Shown piece by piece: positions 34,216 to 44,291 of a stretch of 64,000 nt of DNA (the first letter of the stretch is position 1; every line of letters begins with the position of its first letter). The DNA comes from Candidatus Gastranaerophilales bacterium (GTDB lineage Bacteria > Cyanobacteriota > Vampirovibrionia > Gastranaerophilales > Gastranaerophilaceae). A program made the translations under genes and the position numbers. A model generated the notes under the pieces. The model was not told the origin of the DNA and did not search any database. It saw only the letters and a list, made by a program, of their open reading frames with translations. Location: contig CALVAK010000005.1 in NCBI GenBank assembly GCA_944325525.1, positions 1 through 64,000 on the forward strand, in the 5' to 3' direction.

Positions 34216-35343
34216 TTATACTAAAAATGGATTATTCTCAGTTTCAAGATCTTCAAGAGCCTTTAAAGCAGCAAGTGAATCTTCATTTAATTCACCATTA
34301 TTATAAGCTGCTTCTTCCTGAAGTTTTCTGACAGTTTCATTTTTTAATTCATTTAATTTTATATTATCATTTTCAATTTGCTCAGCAAGCTGATTTTCCT
34401 GTTCTTCTTTAGCTATTTCTCTTTCAGAAGGGCCTACAATTGCCTTCGTAGCTTTACCTGCAACCCAGGAGCCAAGTAAACCGCCAACGAATCCGACAAC
34501 AGCACCTACAGCTGTTCCTACGCCGGGGAATAAAGCAGTACCTATTGCTGTACCTACTGCTACACCTGCCTGTTGACCGGCTATAAAACCTACAGTATCA
34601 CCTGCAATTTTTACGGCAGATTTACCAAGTTGTTTTATACCTTTTTGTACTCCTAATTCTTTAAATGTAGGAATAATCTCCGTACAACCTTCTATAATAC
34701 CGCTTATAGCAAGCATAACTCCGGCACCGGAAGTCTTCATAAAGTTGCCAAACTTACTTAATTTACCTGCTTTTTTTACAGCAGTTTCAGCTGCTTGTGT
34801 TCCTGTTTTCTTCATTGCCTCAACTGCAGCTTTTGCGGTTTGCGATTTTTTATTAATTTTTGCTAAACTATTTTTTAGTTTTCTGCTATCAGGTTTTTCA
34901 ATTAATTTTTCTTCTATATTTTTAGCTTTTTCAATCAAATTAGCATATTTAGATTGTAATTTAACATTTGATTTTAAATTATAAAAATTCTTGTTTGAGT
35001 CATTTGCCTTTTTTATAAACGTTTTTATTCTTTCTATAATTGAGCCTTCTCCATTTTTTAATGTTTCAAATGCTTTTTTGTTTATGTTGTCAAGATTTTT
35101 CATTTCTTTGCTTATAAAAGCACCGTTTAATTTCTTATTTCTCTTTAAAAGAAACGCAAAAGGAAGTCCTTCCCATAAAAGTGCACTTGAAACGCCGCTT
35201 TTTACATTACTTGTAAATGTATCCGGCATTTGAGTTAACGGTTCATTTTTTGTATATTTAACAAGTTTTTTAATATTTTTCGACTTAGCAGAATTTGCTG
35301 CCGCTTTACTTACTAAATTAGAAGATTCTATATTACTTACCAT
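34216..35343 (-). CDS. Hypothetical protein with glycine-zipper region
   Basis: I do not recognise this 375-residue protein as a whole. Residues ~1-150 are polar and basic with helical stretches (LIEKAKNIEEKLIEKPD). Residues ~150-200 are Ala/Lys-rich. Around 240-300 comes a Gly/Ala-rich hydrophobic stretch (GVAVGTAIGTALFPGVGTAV, then GAVVGFVGGLLGSWVAG), typical of glycine zippers in membrane-inserting or pore-like proteins. The C-terminus is acidic and helical. There is no classical signal peptide. The gene is monocistronic with its own terminator. Confidence 0.65.
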   Translation of the reverse strand: MVSNIESSNLVSKAAANSAKSKNIKKLVKYTKNEPLTQMPDTFTSNVKSGVSSALLWEGLPFAFLLKRNKKLNGAFISKEMKNLDNINKKAFETLKNGEGSIIERIKTFIKKANDSNKNFYNLKSNVKLQSKYANLIEKAKNIEEKLIEKPDSRKLKNSLAKINKKSQTAKAAVEAMKKTGTQAAETAVKKAGKLSKFGNFMKTSGAGVMLAISGIIEGCTEIIPTFKELGVQKGIKQLGKSAVKIAGDTVGFIAGQQAGVAVGTAIGTALFPGVGTAVGAVVGFVGGLLGSWVAGKATKAIVGPSEREIAKEEQENQLAEQIENDNIKLNELKNETVRKLQEEAAYNNGELNEDSLAALKALEDLETENNPFLV

Positions 35344-35472
35344 AGATTTTCCTTAAACCTTTTCTACACATGTATATAAAGTTTTTTTTTCTCTGGAAAT
35401 TTACTTTTTTACTAAATTTTGTAAAATATATTAAATTTTTTATATGATAAAATTAAGCAAAAAGGCAGTAAT

Positions 35473-35727
35473 ATGAAATTTAAAGCAGAAATAAAAGTTT
35501 TATTAAAAGACGATATAAAGGATCCTCAGGGTATCCAGACAGAAATAATATTAAACAGAACAGGCATTGATGAATCAGCAAAAGTAAGGACAGGAAAATA
35601 TTTTATTTTAACTGTTAATGCGAAAAATGAAGAAACTGCATACAAAAAAATAAAAAATATATGTGAAAATGTTCTTACAAATCCATGTCTTGAAAAATAC
35701 GAAATATTAAAGGCAGAAAAAGAATGA
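35473..35727 (+). CDS. purS: FGAM synthase subunit PurS
   Basis: This 84-residue protein matches PurS: KAEIKVLLKDDIKDPQG, VRTGKYFILTV and a C-terminal NVLTNPCLEKYEIL. It bridges PurQ and PurL in the three-part FGAM synthase and helps ammonia channelling. It begins the purS-purQ-purL-purF operon with small overlaps throughout. Confidence 0.95.
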   Translation: MKFKAEIKVLLKDDIKDPQGIQTEIILNRTGIDESAKVRTGKYFILTVNAKNEETAYKKIKNICENVLTNPCLEKYEILKAEKE

Positions 35728-36335
35728 AAGCGGCAATAGTTGTATTCCCCGGAACAAACTGCGAAAAAGACACCTTTGAAGCATGCCGGTATTTTGGGCT
35801 TGAAACCGAATATATATGGCATAATGAAACTAATTTAAAAAAATATGATTTTATATTTCTTCCAGGCGGTTTTTCGTACGGAGATTACATTCATTCGGGC
35901 AGACTTGCAAAATTCAGCCCTGTTATGCAAGGTATTAAAGAATTTATATGTCATAAAAGAGGAATTGTTATAGGGATATGTAACGGATTTCAAATTCTAT
36001 GCGAATCAAAAATTCTACCCGGGGCTTTGACAATAAACATCAGCAACCGTTTTATTTGTGATGACATACCAATTTATATGGGAGAAAAAGAAATTACGCT
36101 GCCTGTTGCACATAAAGAAGGCAGGTATATATTTGATAAAAGTACACAAATATCTAATCTTATATTTTTGAAATACAAGAAAAACATCAACGGTTCAATG
36201 CTCGATATTGCAGGTTTATATGACAGGCAAAAACGGGTTATTGCAATGATGCCGCATCCTGAACGTGCAATATTTAAAGAAACAGGTAGTAAAGACGGAT
36301 GTGAAATATTTAATTTTATCATTAAGGAACTTTAA
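35724..36335 (+). CDS. purQ: FGAM synthase glutaminase subunit PurQ
   Basis: This 203-residue class I glutaminase has FPGTNCEKDTFEA, GGFSYGDYIHSG, and ICNGFQIL with the nucleophilic Cys. HPERA holds the active His and Glu. It hydrolyses glutamine and passes ammonia to PurL. It overlaps purS by 4 bp, and purL begins 2 bp after its stop. Confidence 0.97.
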   Translation: MKAAIVVFPGTNCEKDTFEACRYFGLETEYIWHNETNLKKYDFIFLPGGFSYGDYIHSGRLAKFSPVMQGIKEFICHKRGIVIGICNGFQILCESKILPGALTINISNRFICDDIPIYMGEKEITLPVAHKEGRYIFDKSTQISNLIFLKYKKNINGSMLDIAGLYDRQKRVIAMMPHPERAIFKETGSKDGCEIFNFIIKEL

Positions 36336-36337
36336 AA

Positions 36338-38479
36338 ATGGCAGAAGAATTGTACAAAAAACTTGGTATTAATGATTTTGAATATTCACAAATAAAAAAA
36401 CGGCTTAAAAGAGAGCCCAATGAACTTGAAATATATTTATTTTCGGCAATGTGGTCAGAACATTGCGGTTATAAACATTCAAAACGTTATTTAAAAAAAC
36501 TGCCAACAACAAAAGCAGTGTGCCCGCAGGAAAATTCCGGCGGAATTAAAACAGGCAGTCATATAATATTCTTTAAAGCTGAATCACACAATCATCCCTC
36601 TGCCGTAGAACCGTTTCAAGGTGCTGCAACAGGTATTGGCGGAATTATAAGAGATATTCTCGCAGTAGGGGCAAGACCTATAGCTCTTTTAAATTCTTTA
36701 AAATTTGGCTTACTAACGGAAAAACGAAGCAAATACTTGCTTGACGGAGTAGTAAGAGGAATTAGTGCATACGGAAACTGTATAGGTGTTCCAAATATAG
36801 GCGGAGAAACAAATTTTCATGAATGTTATTCATCTTCACCAATTGTAAATGTAATGGCAGCAGGTATAGTTAATCAAAACGATATAAAAAAATCATCTGC
36901 AGAAAAAGGCGGAATAGTTATCCTCCTTGGTTCTTATACAGGGCGTGATGGCATTCACGGTGCATCATTTGCTTCAAAAGAACTTGAAGATAATAAAGAA
37001 GACAAATTATCAGTACAGATAGCAGACCCTTTTATGAAAAAAAATGTAATAGAAGCTTCACTTGAAATATTAAAATTAAAAGGAATAATTTCATGCCAGG
37101 ATTGCGGAGCTGCAGGTCTTTTATCTTCAACTTCAGAGATGGCATATAAAGGCAACTGCGGAATAGAACTTTATCTTGATAAAGTACATTTAAGAGAAAA
37201 TAATATGCGGCCATGGGAAATTATGTTATCTGAATCTCAGGAAAGAATGGTATTTATTGCCGAACCTCAATATATTAATCAAATCTCTAAAATAGCTGAA
37301 AAATACAATCTTCCTATATCTGTAATAGGAAAAACAACAAATGATAAACGTTATAAATTGTTCTTAAATAAGAAAAAAGAAGCTGACCTTCCTCACGACA
37401 TTTTAAATGATTGTATAACATATAAATTAAAAGCCATAAAACCCGATTACATAGAACAATATAAAAACAAAAAGATACAGGAAACTGATTTAAAAAAAGA
37501 AGATATTATAAAACTATTAAAAGATTCTAATATTGCATCAAAGAAATATATATATTCACAATATGACTATACCGTAGGTAATAGAACAGTATCAAGACCT
37601 GAGAAAACATCATGCAATGCTTTATGGATAAAAGAAGAAAATAAATTTATAGCTTTTACCATAGATTCTAAACCGGAACAAACATTTTTAAATCCTGAAA
37701 AAGGAAGTATTGATACTGTTTATGAAGCCTCAAGAAATCTTATTGCTTCGGGGTTTAAGCCTCTTGGTATTACAGACTGCTTAAATTTCGGGAATCCCGA
37801 AAAAAGTGATACAGCATATCAATTCATAAATTCAATAAAAGGAATAACAAAAGCTTGTAAAAAACTTAATATTCCGGTTGTTTCGGGAAATGTTTCTTTT
37901 TATAACGAAAATGATACTTCAGGAATATTACCTACAGTAACTATAGGAATGATAGGTGAATCAAATACAAACATCTTAAAAAACACTTTAAAAGCAGATG
38001 ATTATATTTACCTGATAGGAAAGGATATAACAGATAAATCAAACACCGGCGGTTCTTTATATTTAAAAATCTTTTATGATTTTACCGGAGGAAACGTTGA
38101 TAGTATAGACTATAAATTAGAAGAAAAACTATCCCGTTTTATTCTTAAAAATAAAGACAACCTGACTTCATGCAACGATGTTTCACAGGGAGGTTTATTT
38201 ACGGCACTTTTTGAAATTTTATACAGTGCAAAATGCGGATTTGAAGGTAATATTATAAACATTAAAAATGCTAAAAAAGCTCTTTTTGGTGAAATAACGG
38301 GAAGATATATAATCTCAACAAGAAATGATTTTAAAAACATTCTGCGAAAAAATAATATACCATACAGGCTTCTGGGCAGATGTCATAAAAATAAATTTAA
38401 ATTTGATTATTTTAGTTTTAATATAAAAGAGTTATTTGATATATATGAAAACAGTTTTAAGTCGGAGTGTGAAAATTGA
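36338..38479 (+). CDS. purL: FGAM synthase large subunit PurL (small form)
   Basis: This 713-residue protein has the length of the PurL that works with separate PurS and PurQ. SAMWSEHCGYKHSK, ESHNHPSAVEPFQGAATGIG, SCQDCGAAGLLSSTSEMA, LSESQERM and DCLNFGNPE are family signatures. It uses ATP and PurQ-derived ammonia to convert FGAR to FGAM. It overlaps purF by 4 bp (TTGA). Confidence 0.97.
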   Translation: MAEELYKKLGINDFEYSQIKKRLKREPNELEIYLFSAMWSEHCGYKHSKRYLKKLPTTKAVCPQENSGGIKTGSHIIFFKAESHNHPSAVEPFQGAATGIGGIIRDILAVGARPIALLNSLKFGLLTEKRSKYLLDGVVRGISAYGNCIGVPNIGGETNFHECYSSSPIVNVMAAGIVNQNDIKKSSAEKGGIVILLGSYTGRDGIHGASFASKELEDNKEDKLSVQIADPFMKKNVIEASLEILKLKGIISCQDCGAAGLLSSTSEMAYKGNCGIELYLDKVHLRENNMRPWEIMLSESQERMVFIAEPQYINQISKIAEKYNLPISVIGKTTNDKRYKLFLNKKKEADLPHDILNDCITYKLKAIKPDYIEQYKNKKIQETDLKKEDIIKLLKDSNIASKKYIYSQYDYTVGNRTVSRPEKTSCNALWIKEENKFIAFTIDSKPEQTFLNPEKGSIDTVYEASRNLIASGFKPLGITDCLNFGNPEKSDTAYQFINSIKGITKACKKLNIPVVSGNVSFYNENDTSGILPTVTIGMIGESNTNILKNTLKADDYIYLIGKDITDKSNTGGSLYLKIFYDFTGGNVDSIDYKLEEKLSRFILKNKDNLTSCNDVSQGGLFTALFEILYSAKCGFEGNIINIKNAKKALFGEITGRYIISTRNDFKNILRKNNIPYRLLGRCHKNKFKFDYFSFNIKELFDIYENSFKSECEN

Positions 38480-39792
38480 AATTACACGAAGAGTGCGGCG
38501 TATTTGCATGCAGCATAAAGGATAACAATGCATTTAATTATATAAAATACGGCTTAATGATGCTGCAACACAGAGGTCAGGAAAGCAGCGGGATTTCCTG
38601 CGGAGATAAAGAATATACAACAATAAAAGATAAAGGTCTTGTTTCTGATGTTTTCAAGAATGTTAATCCGATAACCGGAACTTTCGGCATAGGGCATGTA
38701 AGATATTCAACTCAGGGAGTGTCAGATAAATTGCACGCACAGCCTTTTCAAATAAATTTTTATAACGAAGATATAGCTATAGCACACAACGGTAATATTT
38801 CAAAACAAATAATTTCTGATATACCGACAACGACAAACAGCGATACCGAAATAATATTAAAACAACTAATAAAAGATATAAATAAAAAACCGTCTGAATG
38901 GACTTTTGAAGATATAACAAACTCTTTATATAAAAATTTTAAAGAAGGAGCATGGGCTCTTGTAATAGCTCTACCCGGAAGAATAATAGGAGTAAAAGAC
39001 CCTAACGGATACAGACCTTTAATATTTTGTCAGGCAGATGAAGGCTTGTTTCTCGCCTCTGAAGATTGTGCTTTTAATTCTTTAACCATCAATAAAATAA
39101 TAGAAATACAGGCAGGAGAATATATTGAAATTACAAAGAATAATTATGAAATAAGAAAATATTATACTCCGGTTAAGAAAAATCAATGTGTATTTGAACA
39201 TATATATTTTTCAAATCCGTCTTCTGTAATTTTCGGAAAAAATGTATATGAAACAAGAGTTAAACTCGGGAAATATATGGCCCGTGAAGATAATATTAAA
39301 GCCGACATAGTTATTCCCGTAATGGGCTCGGGATTAGCAGCTGCAATAGGATATTCGGAAGAATCAAAAATACCGCTTCATCTGGGATTAAAGAAAAATA
39401 AAATCGAAAGAAGTTTTATCCAGCCGACACAGGAAGAAAGAGAAAAAATCACAAAGGAAAAATATACACTAATAAGAAATGTAATCAAAGATAAAAAAAT
39501 TATTCTGATTGATGACTCTATAGTAAGAGGAACAACAACAAAATATATAACAAAACAACTAAAAGAATCAGGAGCAAAAGAAGTTCATATAAGACTTTCT
39601 TCACCGCCAATAATAAATACCTGTTTCAGCGGAATAGATATTCCGGATAAAAAAGAACTGATTTTTCCTAAATTTAATAGCGAAAAAGAACTTGCAAAAT
39701 TTATAAATGCAGACAGCATAAAGTATATTTCACAGGAAAGTTTCAATAAAATTTTTAATATCAAAGAATTCTGCAATAAATGTTTTATGTAA
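38476..39792 (+). CDS. purF: Amidophosphoribosyltransferase PurF
   Basis: The first step of purine synthesis makes phosphoribosylamine from PRPP and glutamine. It begins with TTG overlapping the purL stop (TTGA), with GGAG upstream. MKLHEECGVFACS holds the Cys that becomes the N-terminal nucleophile after removal of a six-residue leader. LMMLQHRGQESSGI and the PRPP loop ILIDDSIVRGTTTKY are present. The C-terminal FCNKCFM might be part of an Fe-S ligand set as in the Bacillus-type enzyme, but this is not certain. Confidence 0.96.
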   Translation: MKLHEECGVFACSIKDNNAFNYIKYGLMMLQHRGQESSGISCGDKEYTTIKDKGLVSDVFKNVNPITGTFGIGHVRYSTQGVSDKLHAQPFQINFYNEDIAIAHNGNISKQIISDIPTTTNSDTEIILKQLIKDINKKPSEWTFEDITNSLYKNFKEGAWALVIALPGRIIGVKDPNGYRPLIFCQADEGLFLASEDCAFNSLTINKIIEIQAGEYIEITKNNYEIRKYYTPVKKNQCVFEHIYFSNPSSVIFGKNVYETRVKLGKYMAREDNIKADIVIPVMGSGLAAAIGYSEESKIPLHLGLKKNKIERSFIQPTQEEREKITKEKYTLIRNVIKDKKIILIDDSIVRGTTTKYITKQLKESGAKEVHIRLSSPPIINTCFSGIDIPDKKELIFPKFNSEKELAKFINADSIKYISQESFNKIFNIKEFCNKCFM

Positions 39793-39901
39793 GTACCCCT
39801 TCACTGCTGATTGTGAAAAACTCCATAATATGCAATAATTATTATTGGTATAAAAATTTATATATAAGCAATTATAAAGATATAAAAGGAAAGAAGGAAA
39901 A

Positions 39902-40609
39902 TTGCCAAAACTTCTCATTGCAGATGATGATAATGAAATAAGAGAACTACTTGAATTTGACTTATCACAAAGCGGATATCAGGTAGACAGTGCAAAAGAC
40001 GGAGAAGAAGCACTTCAAAAAGCATTATCAGGAAATTATGATCTGATTCTTCTTGATGTTATGATGCCAAAAATGAACGGATTTGATGTATGCAAACACA
40101 TAAGAAATGCAAAACCGGATTCAGTAATATTAATGCTTACCGCAAAAGGTACAATAAATGATAAGACACAGGGGTTTAATTCAGGAGCAGATGATTATAT
40201 AGTTAAACCTTTTGACATACAAGAGGTTTTATTAAGAGTACGTGCTCTTGTAAGAAGAAACAAATCAACAGAAAATAAAACCTCCTCAAATGAGATTTTA
40301 AAAATCGGAGATATAGAACTCTTTCCGGATTCATTAGAAACAAAAATAAAAGAAAAAAAGATAAAACTTACTCCGACAGAATTTGAAATACTCTACTGCT
40401 TAATGCAGCATTTTAATAACGCAGTAACCCTTGCTGTATTATTAGATGAAGTATGGGGTTATAATTCGGATGATGATGTAAGAATGTTGAGAGTCCATGT
40501 AGGCGGATTAAGGCAAAAAATAGAAGAAAACCCGAAAATTCCAGGATATCTGCACACAGTCACAAATGTAGGATATAAACTCACACCTTTTGGTGAAGAC
40601 AATAATTAA
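39902..40609 (+). CDS. OmpR-family response regulator
   Basis: The start is a TTG at 39902 with AAGAAGGAAAA just upstream. The 235 residues comprise a receiver domain (LLIADDDNEIRE acidic pocket, LLDVMMPKMNG phospho-Asp, LTAKG, VKPFD Lys) and a winged-helix DNA-binding domain (KLTPTEFEILYCLMQH, VRMLRVHVGGLRQKIE, VGYKLTP). It pairs with the sensor kinase encoded 9 bp downstream. Target genes are not visible. Confidence 0.95.
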   Translation: MPKLLIADDDNEIRELLEFDLSQSGYQVDSAKDGEEALQKALSGNYDLILLDVMMPKMNGFDVCKHIRNAKPDSVILMLTAKGTINDKTQGFNSGADDYIVKPFDIQEVLLRVRALVRRNKSTENKTSSNEILKIGDIELFPDSLETKIKEKKIKLTPTEFEILYCLMQHFNNAVTLAVLLDEVWGYNSDDDVRMLRVHVGGLRQKIEENPKIPGYLHTVTNVGYKLTPFGEDNN

Positions 40610-40618
40610 ATTATAAAT

Positions 40619-42313
40619 ATGATAAAAAAAAGATTAAAAATTGTTGAACAAATTATCATTATCTCCCTTATAGGAGTTCTTGTTCCGTCTATTATTTCCT
40701 GGTTCATAATCAACAACGTAAGCCAGCATTCAATAAGGAGAGAACTGGCTCATTCGGCACAGGTGCTTGCAAGAATAATTGAAAATAATATTTTTTATAT
40801 TATGGATTCTGACCAGAACAGACTTGAAGAAATAATAATATCATTAAAGCATATTCCCGACATAACAAAACAGAATTTATACTTAAAAGATGTAGCAATA
40901 AACTCAAGTATATTTAAAGATTTTGAAATAATAAGACCTTCAGAAAATCCTGATTTTGATAAAAATAAGAATATATTATACAACTCCGGCACAGAACAAT
41001 TGTGGATAATAAGAAAAATACACGACGATAAATATATAAAGGCAGAGATAAATACAAAATCAATAAAAGATAACATTTTTAACAATATTGAAGATGAAAA
41101 AAACAGAAGAATATACCTTGTAGATAAGTCGGGTAAATTAATATTAGCACATAATTATGATGAAGAAGATTTTCAAAAGAGTAAAAAACAGCTTCCGGTA
41201 AATCTTGTTAACAACATTGCCACAAGATTTGAAGAAATAAAGAATCAGCCAAGAGTATATCTTAAAATGAATAATGTTGATTTGATAATCATAGTTAATA
41301 CATCTGAAGAATTAACAGAATCAACAATTAATAAAGCAAGACTTAAAATACTTGCCGCATTTTTGATAGCAGCCGCAGTTACAATATTTTTAACCCTTTT
41401 ATACAGTTATTATCTGTATATAAATATAAGACAGTTATTTAAAGGAATCATTGCCGTATCAAGAGGCAACTATAAACGTCCCATAAATCCGGTTACAAAT
41501 ATATTCACCCCGAGAGAAATTATATTCCTTGCAGAAGAATTTAATAAAATGGTGGATGAAATTAACAGTTCTTATAAAAAGTTAAAACAAAAGAATAAAG
41601 AACTGAAATTGCTTGACAGTTTTCGCTCAAATCTGGTAGATACTGTAAGTCATGAATTAAGAACACCCTTAACAAGTATAAGAGGGTACACATCAAGACT
41701 TTTAAGAACAGATATTACAATTGATGAAGCAACAAAGCATAAATCATTATTGATAATTAAACAACAATCTGAAAGATTATCAAGAATGATTGAAGATTTA
41801 CTTGTAATTCCTGATATAGAAGGAGCTAAACTAAATATTAATTTTGAAAGAGTTAATCTTTTAAACATTGTTGAATCTTCAATATATTCAATAAAAGGAA
41901 TAGAAGAAAGAATAATAGAAAACAATATATCTAATGATTTTCCGGATGTTCTTGCTGATAAAGACAGACTTGAACAGGTTATGATAAATATTATAAGTAA
42001 TGCAAATAAATATGCTTATCCGGATACACCAATAAAAATTGAGGCAAAATACGATGAAGACAAAGCAACAATAAAAGTAATAAATCAATCTGACTATATT
42101 GATAAAACAATACTAAATACGTTATTCGACAAATTTATAAGGCTTGATGATAAAACAACAAGAACGACAAGAGGAACAGGACTAGGACTTTATATTGTTA
42201 AAGGACTTATTGAAGCAATGAACGGCTCTGTACATTTAAAATCAAGTATAAATAATATTTTTTCCGTAAAAATCATCCTGCCTTTATATAAAGAAGAAAC
42301 GGAAAATAAATAA
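40619..42313 (+). CDS. Membrane sensor histidine kinase
   Basis: This 564-residue protein has membrane segments near residues 12-32 and 242-262 that enclose a ~200-residue periplasmic sensor. HAMP follows, then HisKA with DTVSHELRTPLTSIRGY (intact His), then HATPase with INIISNANKYAYPD (N box), FDKFIRLDD (F box) and GTGLGLYIVKGL (G2). It partners with the response regulator immediately upstream. The signal is unknown. It contrasts with the kinase-like protein at 30498, which lacks these residues. It overlaps tadA by one base. Confidence 0.95.
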   Translation: MIKKRLKIVEQIIIISLIGVLVPSIISWFIINNVSQHSIRRELAHSAQVLARIIENNIFYIMDSDQNRLEEIIISLKHIPDITKQNLYLKDVAINSSIFKDFEIIRPSENPDFDKNKNILYNSGTEQLWIIRKIHDDKYIKAEINTKSIKDNIFNNIEDEKNRRIYLVDKSGKLILAHNYDEEDFQKSKKQLPVNLVNNIATRFEEIKNQPRVYLKMNNVDLIIIVNTSEELTESTINKARLKILAAFLIAAAVTIFLTLLYSYYLYINIRQLFKGIIAVSRGNYKRPINPVTNIFTPREIIFLAEEFNKMVDEINSSYKKLKQKNKELKLLDSFRSNLVDTVSHELRTPLTSIRGYTSRLLRTDITIDEATKHKSLLIIKQQSERLSRMIEDLLVIPDIEGAKLNINFERVNLLNIVESSIYSIKGIEERIIENNISNDFPDVLADKDRLEQVMINIISNANKYAYPDTPIKIEAKYDEDKATIKVINQSDYIDKTILNTLFDKFIRLDDKTTRTTRGTGLGLYIVKGLIEAMNGSVHLKSSINNIFSVKIILPLYKEETENK

Positions 42314-42750
42314 TGAAATTTGAATATATGCAAGAAGCATTAAAGATTGCAAAAAAATCAGGTAATGATATTCCTGTAGGTGCAGTAATTGTTAGGGAGA
42401 ACAAAGTCATAGCCCGGGCAGTAAATCAAAGAGAAGAAGAACAAAATGCAATCCGGCATGCCGAGATAACCGCTATAGAAAAAGCATGCAAAAAGCTTAA
42501 AAACTGGAGATTGAACAACTGCGAAATATATGTAACTCTTGAGCCATGCCCGATGTGTGCAAGTGCAATTATACAGGCAAGAATATCAAAAGTATATTTC
42601 GGATGCTATGATCTTTTAAACGGAGCATTCGGTTCAAAATCAGACATGTGTACTATTATGAATTATAATAATATAGAAATAAAAGGCGGTATCCTCGAAG
42701 AAGAATGCAGAAATATTATTAAAAATTATTTTGAGAAATTAAGAAAATGA
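42313..42750 (+). CDS. tadA: tRNA adenosine(34) deaminase
   Basis: This 145-residue protein deaminates A34 of tRNA-Arg(ACG) to inosine. The zinc deaminase motifs are HAEITA (His and the proton-shuttling Glu) and EPCPMCASAI. ALKIAKKSGNDIPVGAVIV and GAFGSKSDM fit TadA rather than cytosine deaminase. The start codon overlaps the kinase stop, and the end overlaps the next gene (ATGA). Confidence 0.93.
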   Translation: MKFEYMQEALKIAKKSGNDIPVGAVIVRENKVIARAVNQREEEQNAIRHAEITAIEKACKKLKNWRLNNCEIYVTLEPCPMCASAIIQARISKVYFGCYDLLNGAFGSKSDMCTIMNYNNIEIKGGILEEECRNIIKNYFEKLRK

Positions 42751-43505
42751 TAAAAGAAGAACTTGATAAGTATTTAGAACAGTATGAAACAAAAGAATTT
42801 ATAAAAGAAGACCCTATACAATTTATTCACAGGTATAAAACAACAAAAGATGCTGAAATTGCAGGGTTTATTGCTTCTATGTTTTCATACGGTAAACGTG
42901 AGGTTTTTATTGAAAAGTTAAACTATATTTTTAATTTAATGGAAAATAAACCCTATGAATATATTAAATCTTTTGATTATAAAGATAATAATATAAAAAA
43001 TTGCGACTACAGATTTTCAAAAGATTGTGATTTAATTCAAATTTTAGAAATATTAAACAAGCTGTATACAGAGAATGAATCACTTGAAACTTTATTTGAA
43101 TATAACTATAAAAGAAAACAAGATGTATGGGATATGTTTCAAGGAGTAACCGACTATTTTTATGCGAGAAAAGAGCATGAAACAACCAGAGGATTTTACC
43201 ATCTTCTTCCAAACCCGGCAAAAAACAGTGCTTTAAAAAGATTAAACATGCTAATGAGATGGTTTATACGAAAAAGTAATGTAGATATAGGTATATGGGA
43301 TTTTATGCCAAAATCGGAATTATTAATACCATTAGATACACACGTAGCAAGAATCAGCCGTAAGCTTGGTATTTTAACAAGAAAAGATAACGGACGTGAA
43401 AGTGTAATGGAAATTACACAAAACTTGAGAAAGTTCGACCCTGAAGATCCTGTTAAGTATGATTTTGCAATATTCAGCTACGGAATAAACCATCCGGAAA
43501 TATAA
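42747..43505 (+). CDS. TIGR02757 (DUF2400) family protein
   Basis: This 252-residue protein is soluble and helical. Recognisable segments are DPIQFIHRYKTTKDAEIAGFI, FSYGKREVFIEKLN, KRLNMLMRWFIRKSNVDIG and IPLDTHVARISRKLG, which resemble TIGR02757 proteins and recall HhH-GPD-type glycosylase folds near the LDTHVARI part. The function is not established. It ends the operon with the two-component genes and tadA. Confidence 0.8.
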   Translation: MIKEELDKYLEQYETKEFIKEDPIQFIHRYKTTKDAEIAGFIASMFSYGKREVFIEKLNYIFNLMENKPYEYIKSFDYKDNNIKNCDYRFSKDCDLIQILEILNKLYTENESLETLFEYNYKRKQDVWDMFQGVTDYFYARKEHETTRGFYHLLPNPAKNSALKRLNMLMRWFIRKSNVDIGIWDFMPKSELLIPLDTHVARISRKLGILTRKDNGRESVMEITQNLRKFDPEDPVKYDFAIFSYGINHPEI

Positions 43506-43525
43506 AATTATTTATCTAATGCCGT

Positions 43526-44221
43526 CTACTTTTTATCGGTTAATAAAAACAAACTTACAAGGTCATTAATTTGTGTAATATTCTGCTGGTATTGCTGAAC
43601 CGATTGTTCCAGCTGAAGAATATTAGTTTTATATTCTTGAATTTTAATCATACATTCCCTTGTAGAACTGTTTAATTCTTCTTGAACTTCTTGAGCTTCT
43701 CTCAAAACATTGTTCATAGGAATTCCCATAGCTTCCATTGTTTGCCTTATAATTTGAGCACCTGTTTGTTTTGTAACACCAACAGGTAATGTAGAAATAA
43801 GCCTTTTTAAAACAGCCACATTAGAAGGAATATTAATTTTAACTTGAGAAGAATTCTTTACCGTATTTTCTTTTTTAACAGCCTGCGATTCAAAGCTAAA
43901 AGATTGAATTTTAGACTTAACCGGCTGTTCAACATCAATTTCATCAACCACAGGTTGTTCTTCAATTGTTTTTGTTTCTTGTTGATAAGTTTGTTCAGAA
44001 GCATCAGATGTTTCTTCTTCAACAATAACATTATCATTCAAAGAATCATCTGTTTCTTCAACAGGCTCATACTGCACATCCGGCAAATCTTCTATTTCCG
44101 TTAACGGCAATGTATTTGTTATAATATTATCTTCTACAGGACTAATATCTGCTTCTGCCTGTCTTTTTAATGCTTCAACTATTTTTTTACCCACTCCTTC
44201 GGGAAGCTGATTTCTGGTCAT
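43526..44221 (-). CDS. Hypothetical acidic protein with C-terminal coiled coil
   Basis: I do not recognise this 231-residue protein. Residues ~1-100 are acidic, Glu/Val/Thr-rich and likely disordered. Residues ~115-165 look conserved and folded (VKINIPSNVAVLKRLISTLP, KQTGAQIIRQTMEAMGIP). Residues ~170-225 form a coiled coil (NILQLEQSVQQYQQNITQIN). There is no membrane segment. Its 3' end faces the TIGR02757 gene with a 20-bp gap. It may be a cytoplasmic adaptor. Confidence 0.6.
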   Translation of the reverse strand: MTRNQLPEGVGKKIVEALKRQAEADISPVEDNIITNTLPLTEIEDLPDVQYEPVEETDDSLNDNVIVEEETSDASEQTYQQETKTIEEQPVVDEIDVEQPVKSKIQSFSFESQAVKKENTVKNSSQVKINIPSNVAVLKRLISTLPVGVTKQTGAQIIRQTMEAMGIPMNNVLREAQEVQEELNSSTRECMIKIQEYKTNILQLEQSVQQYQQNITQINDLVSLFLLTDKK

Positions 44222-44291
44222 AATTCACCTCTTATTTTGATAGTAAGAATTATATATAAAAAATATTTTTTATTCAATAAAAGTAAAGCAA

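Noticed and set aside
39811-39822. TTGTGAAAAA, reverse of a block in the intergenic elements
   Set aside because: Only ten bases match and the other conserved blocks are absent.
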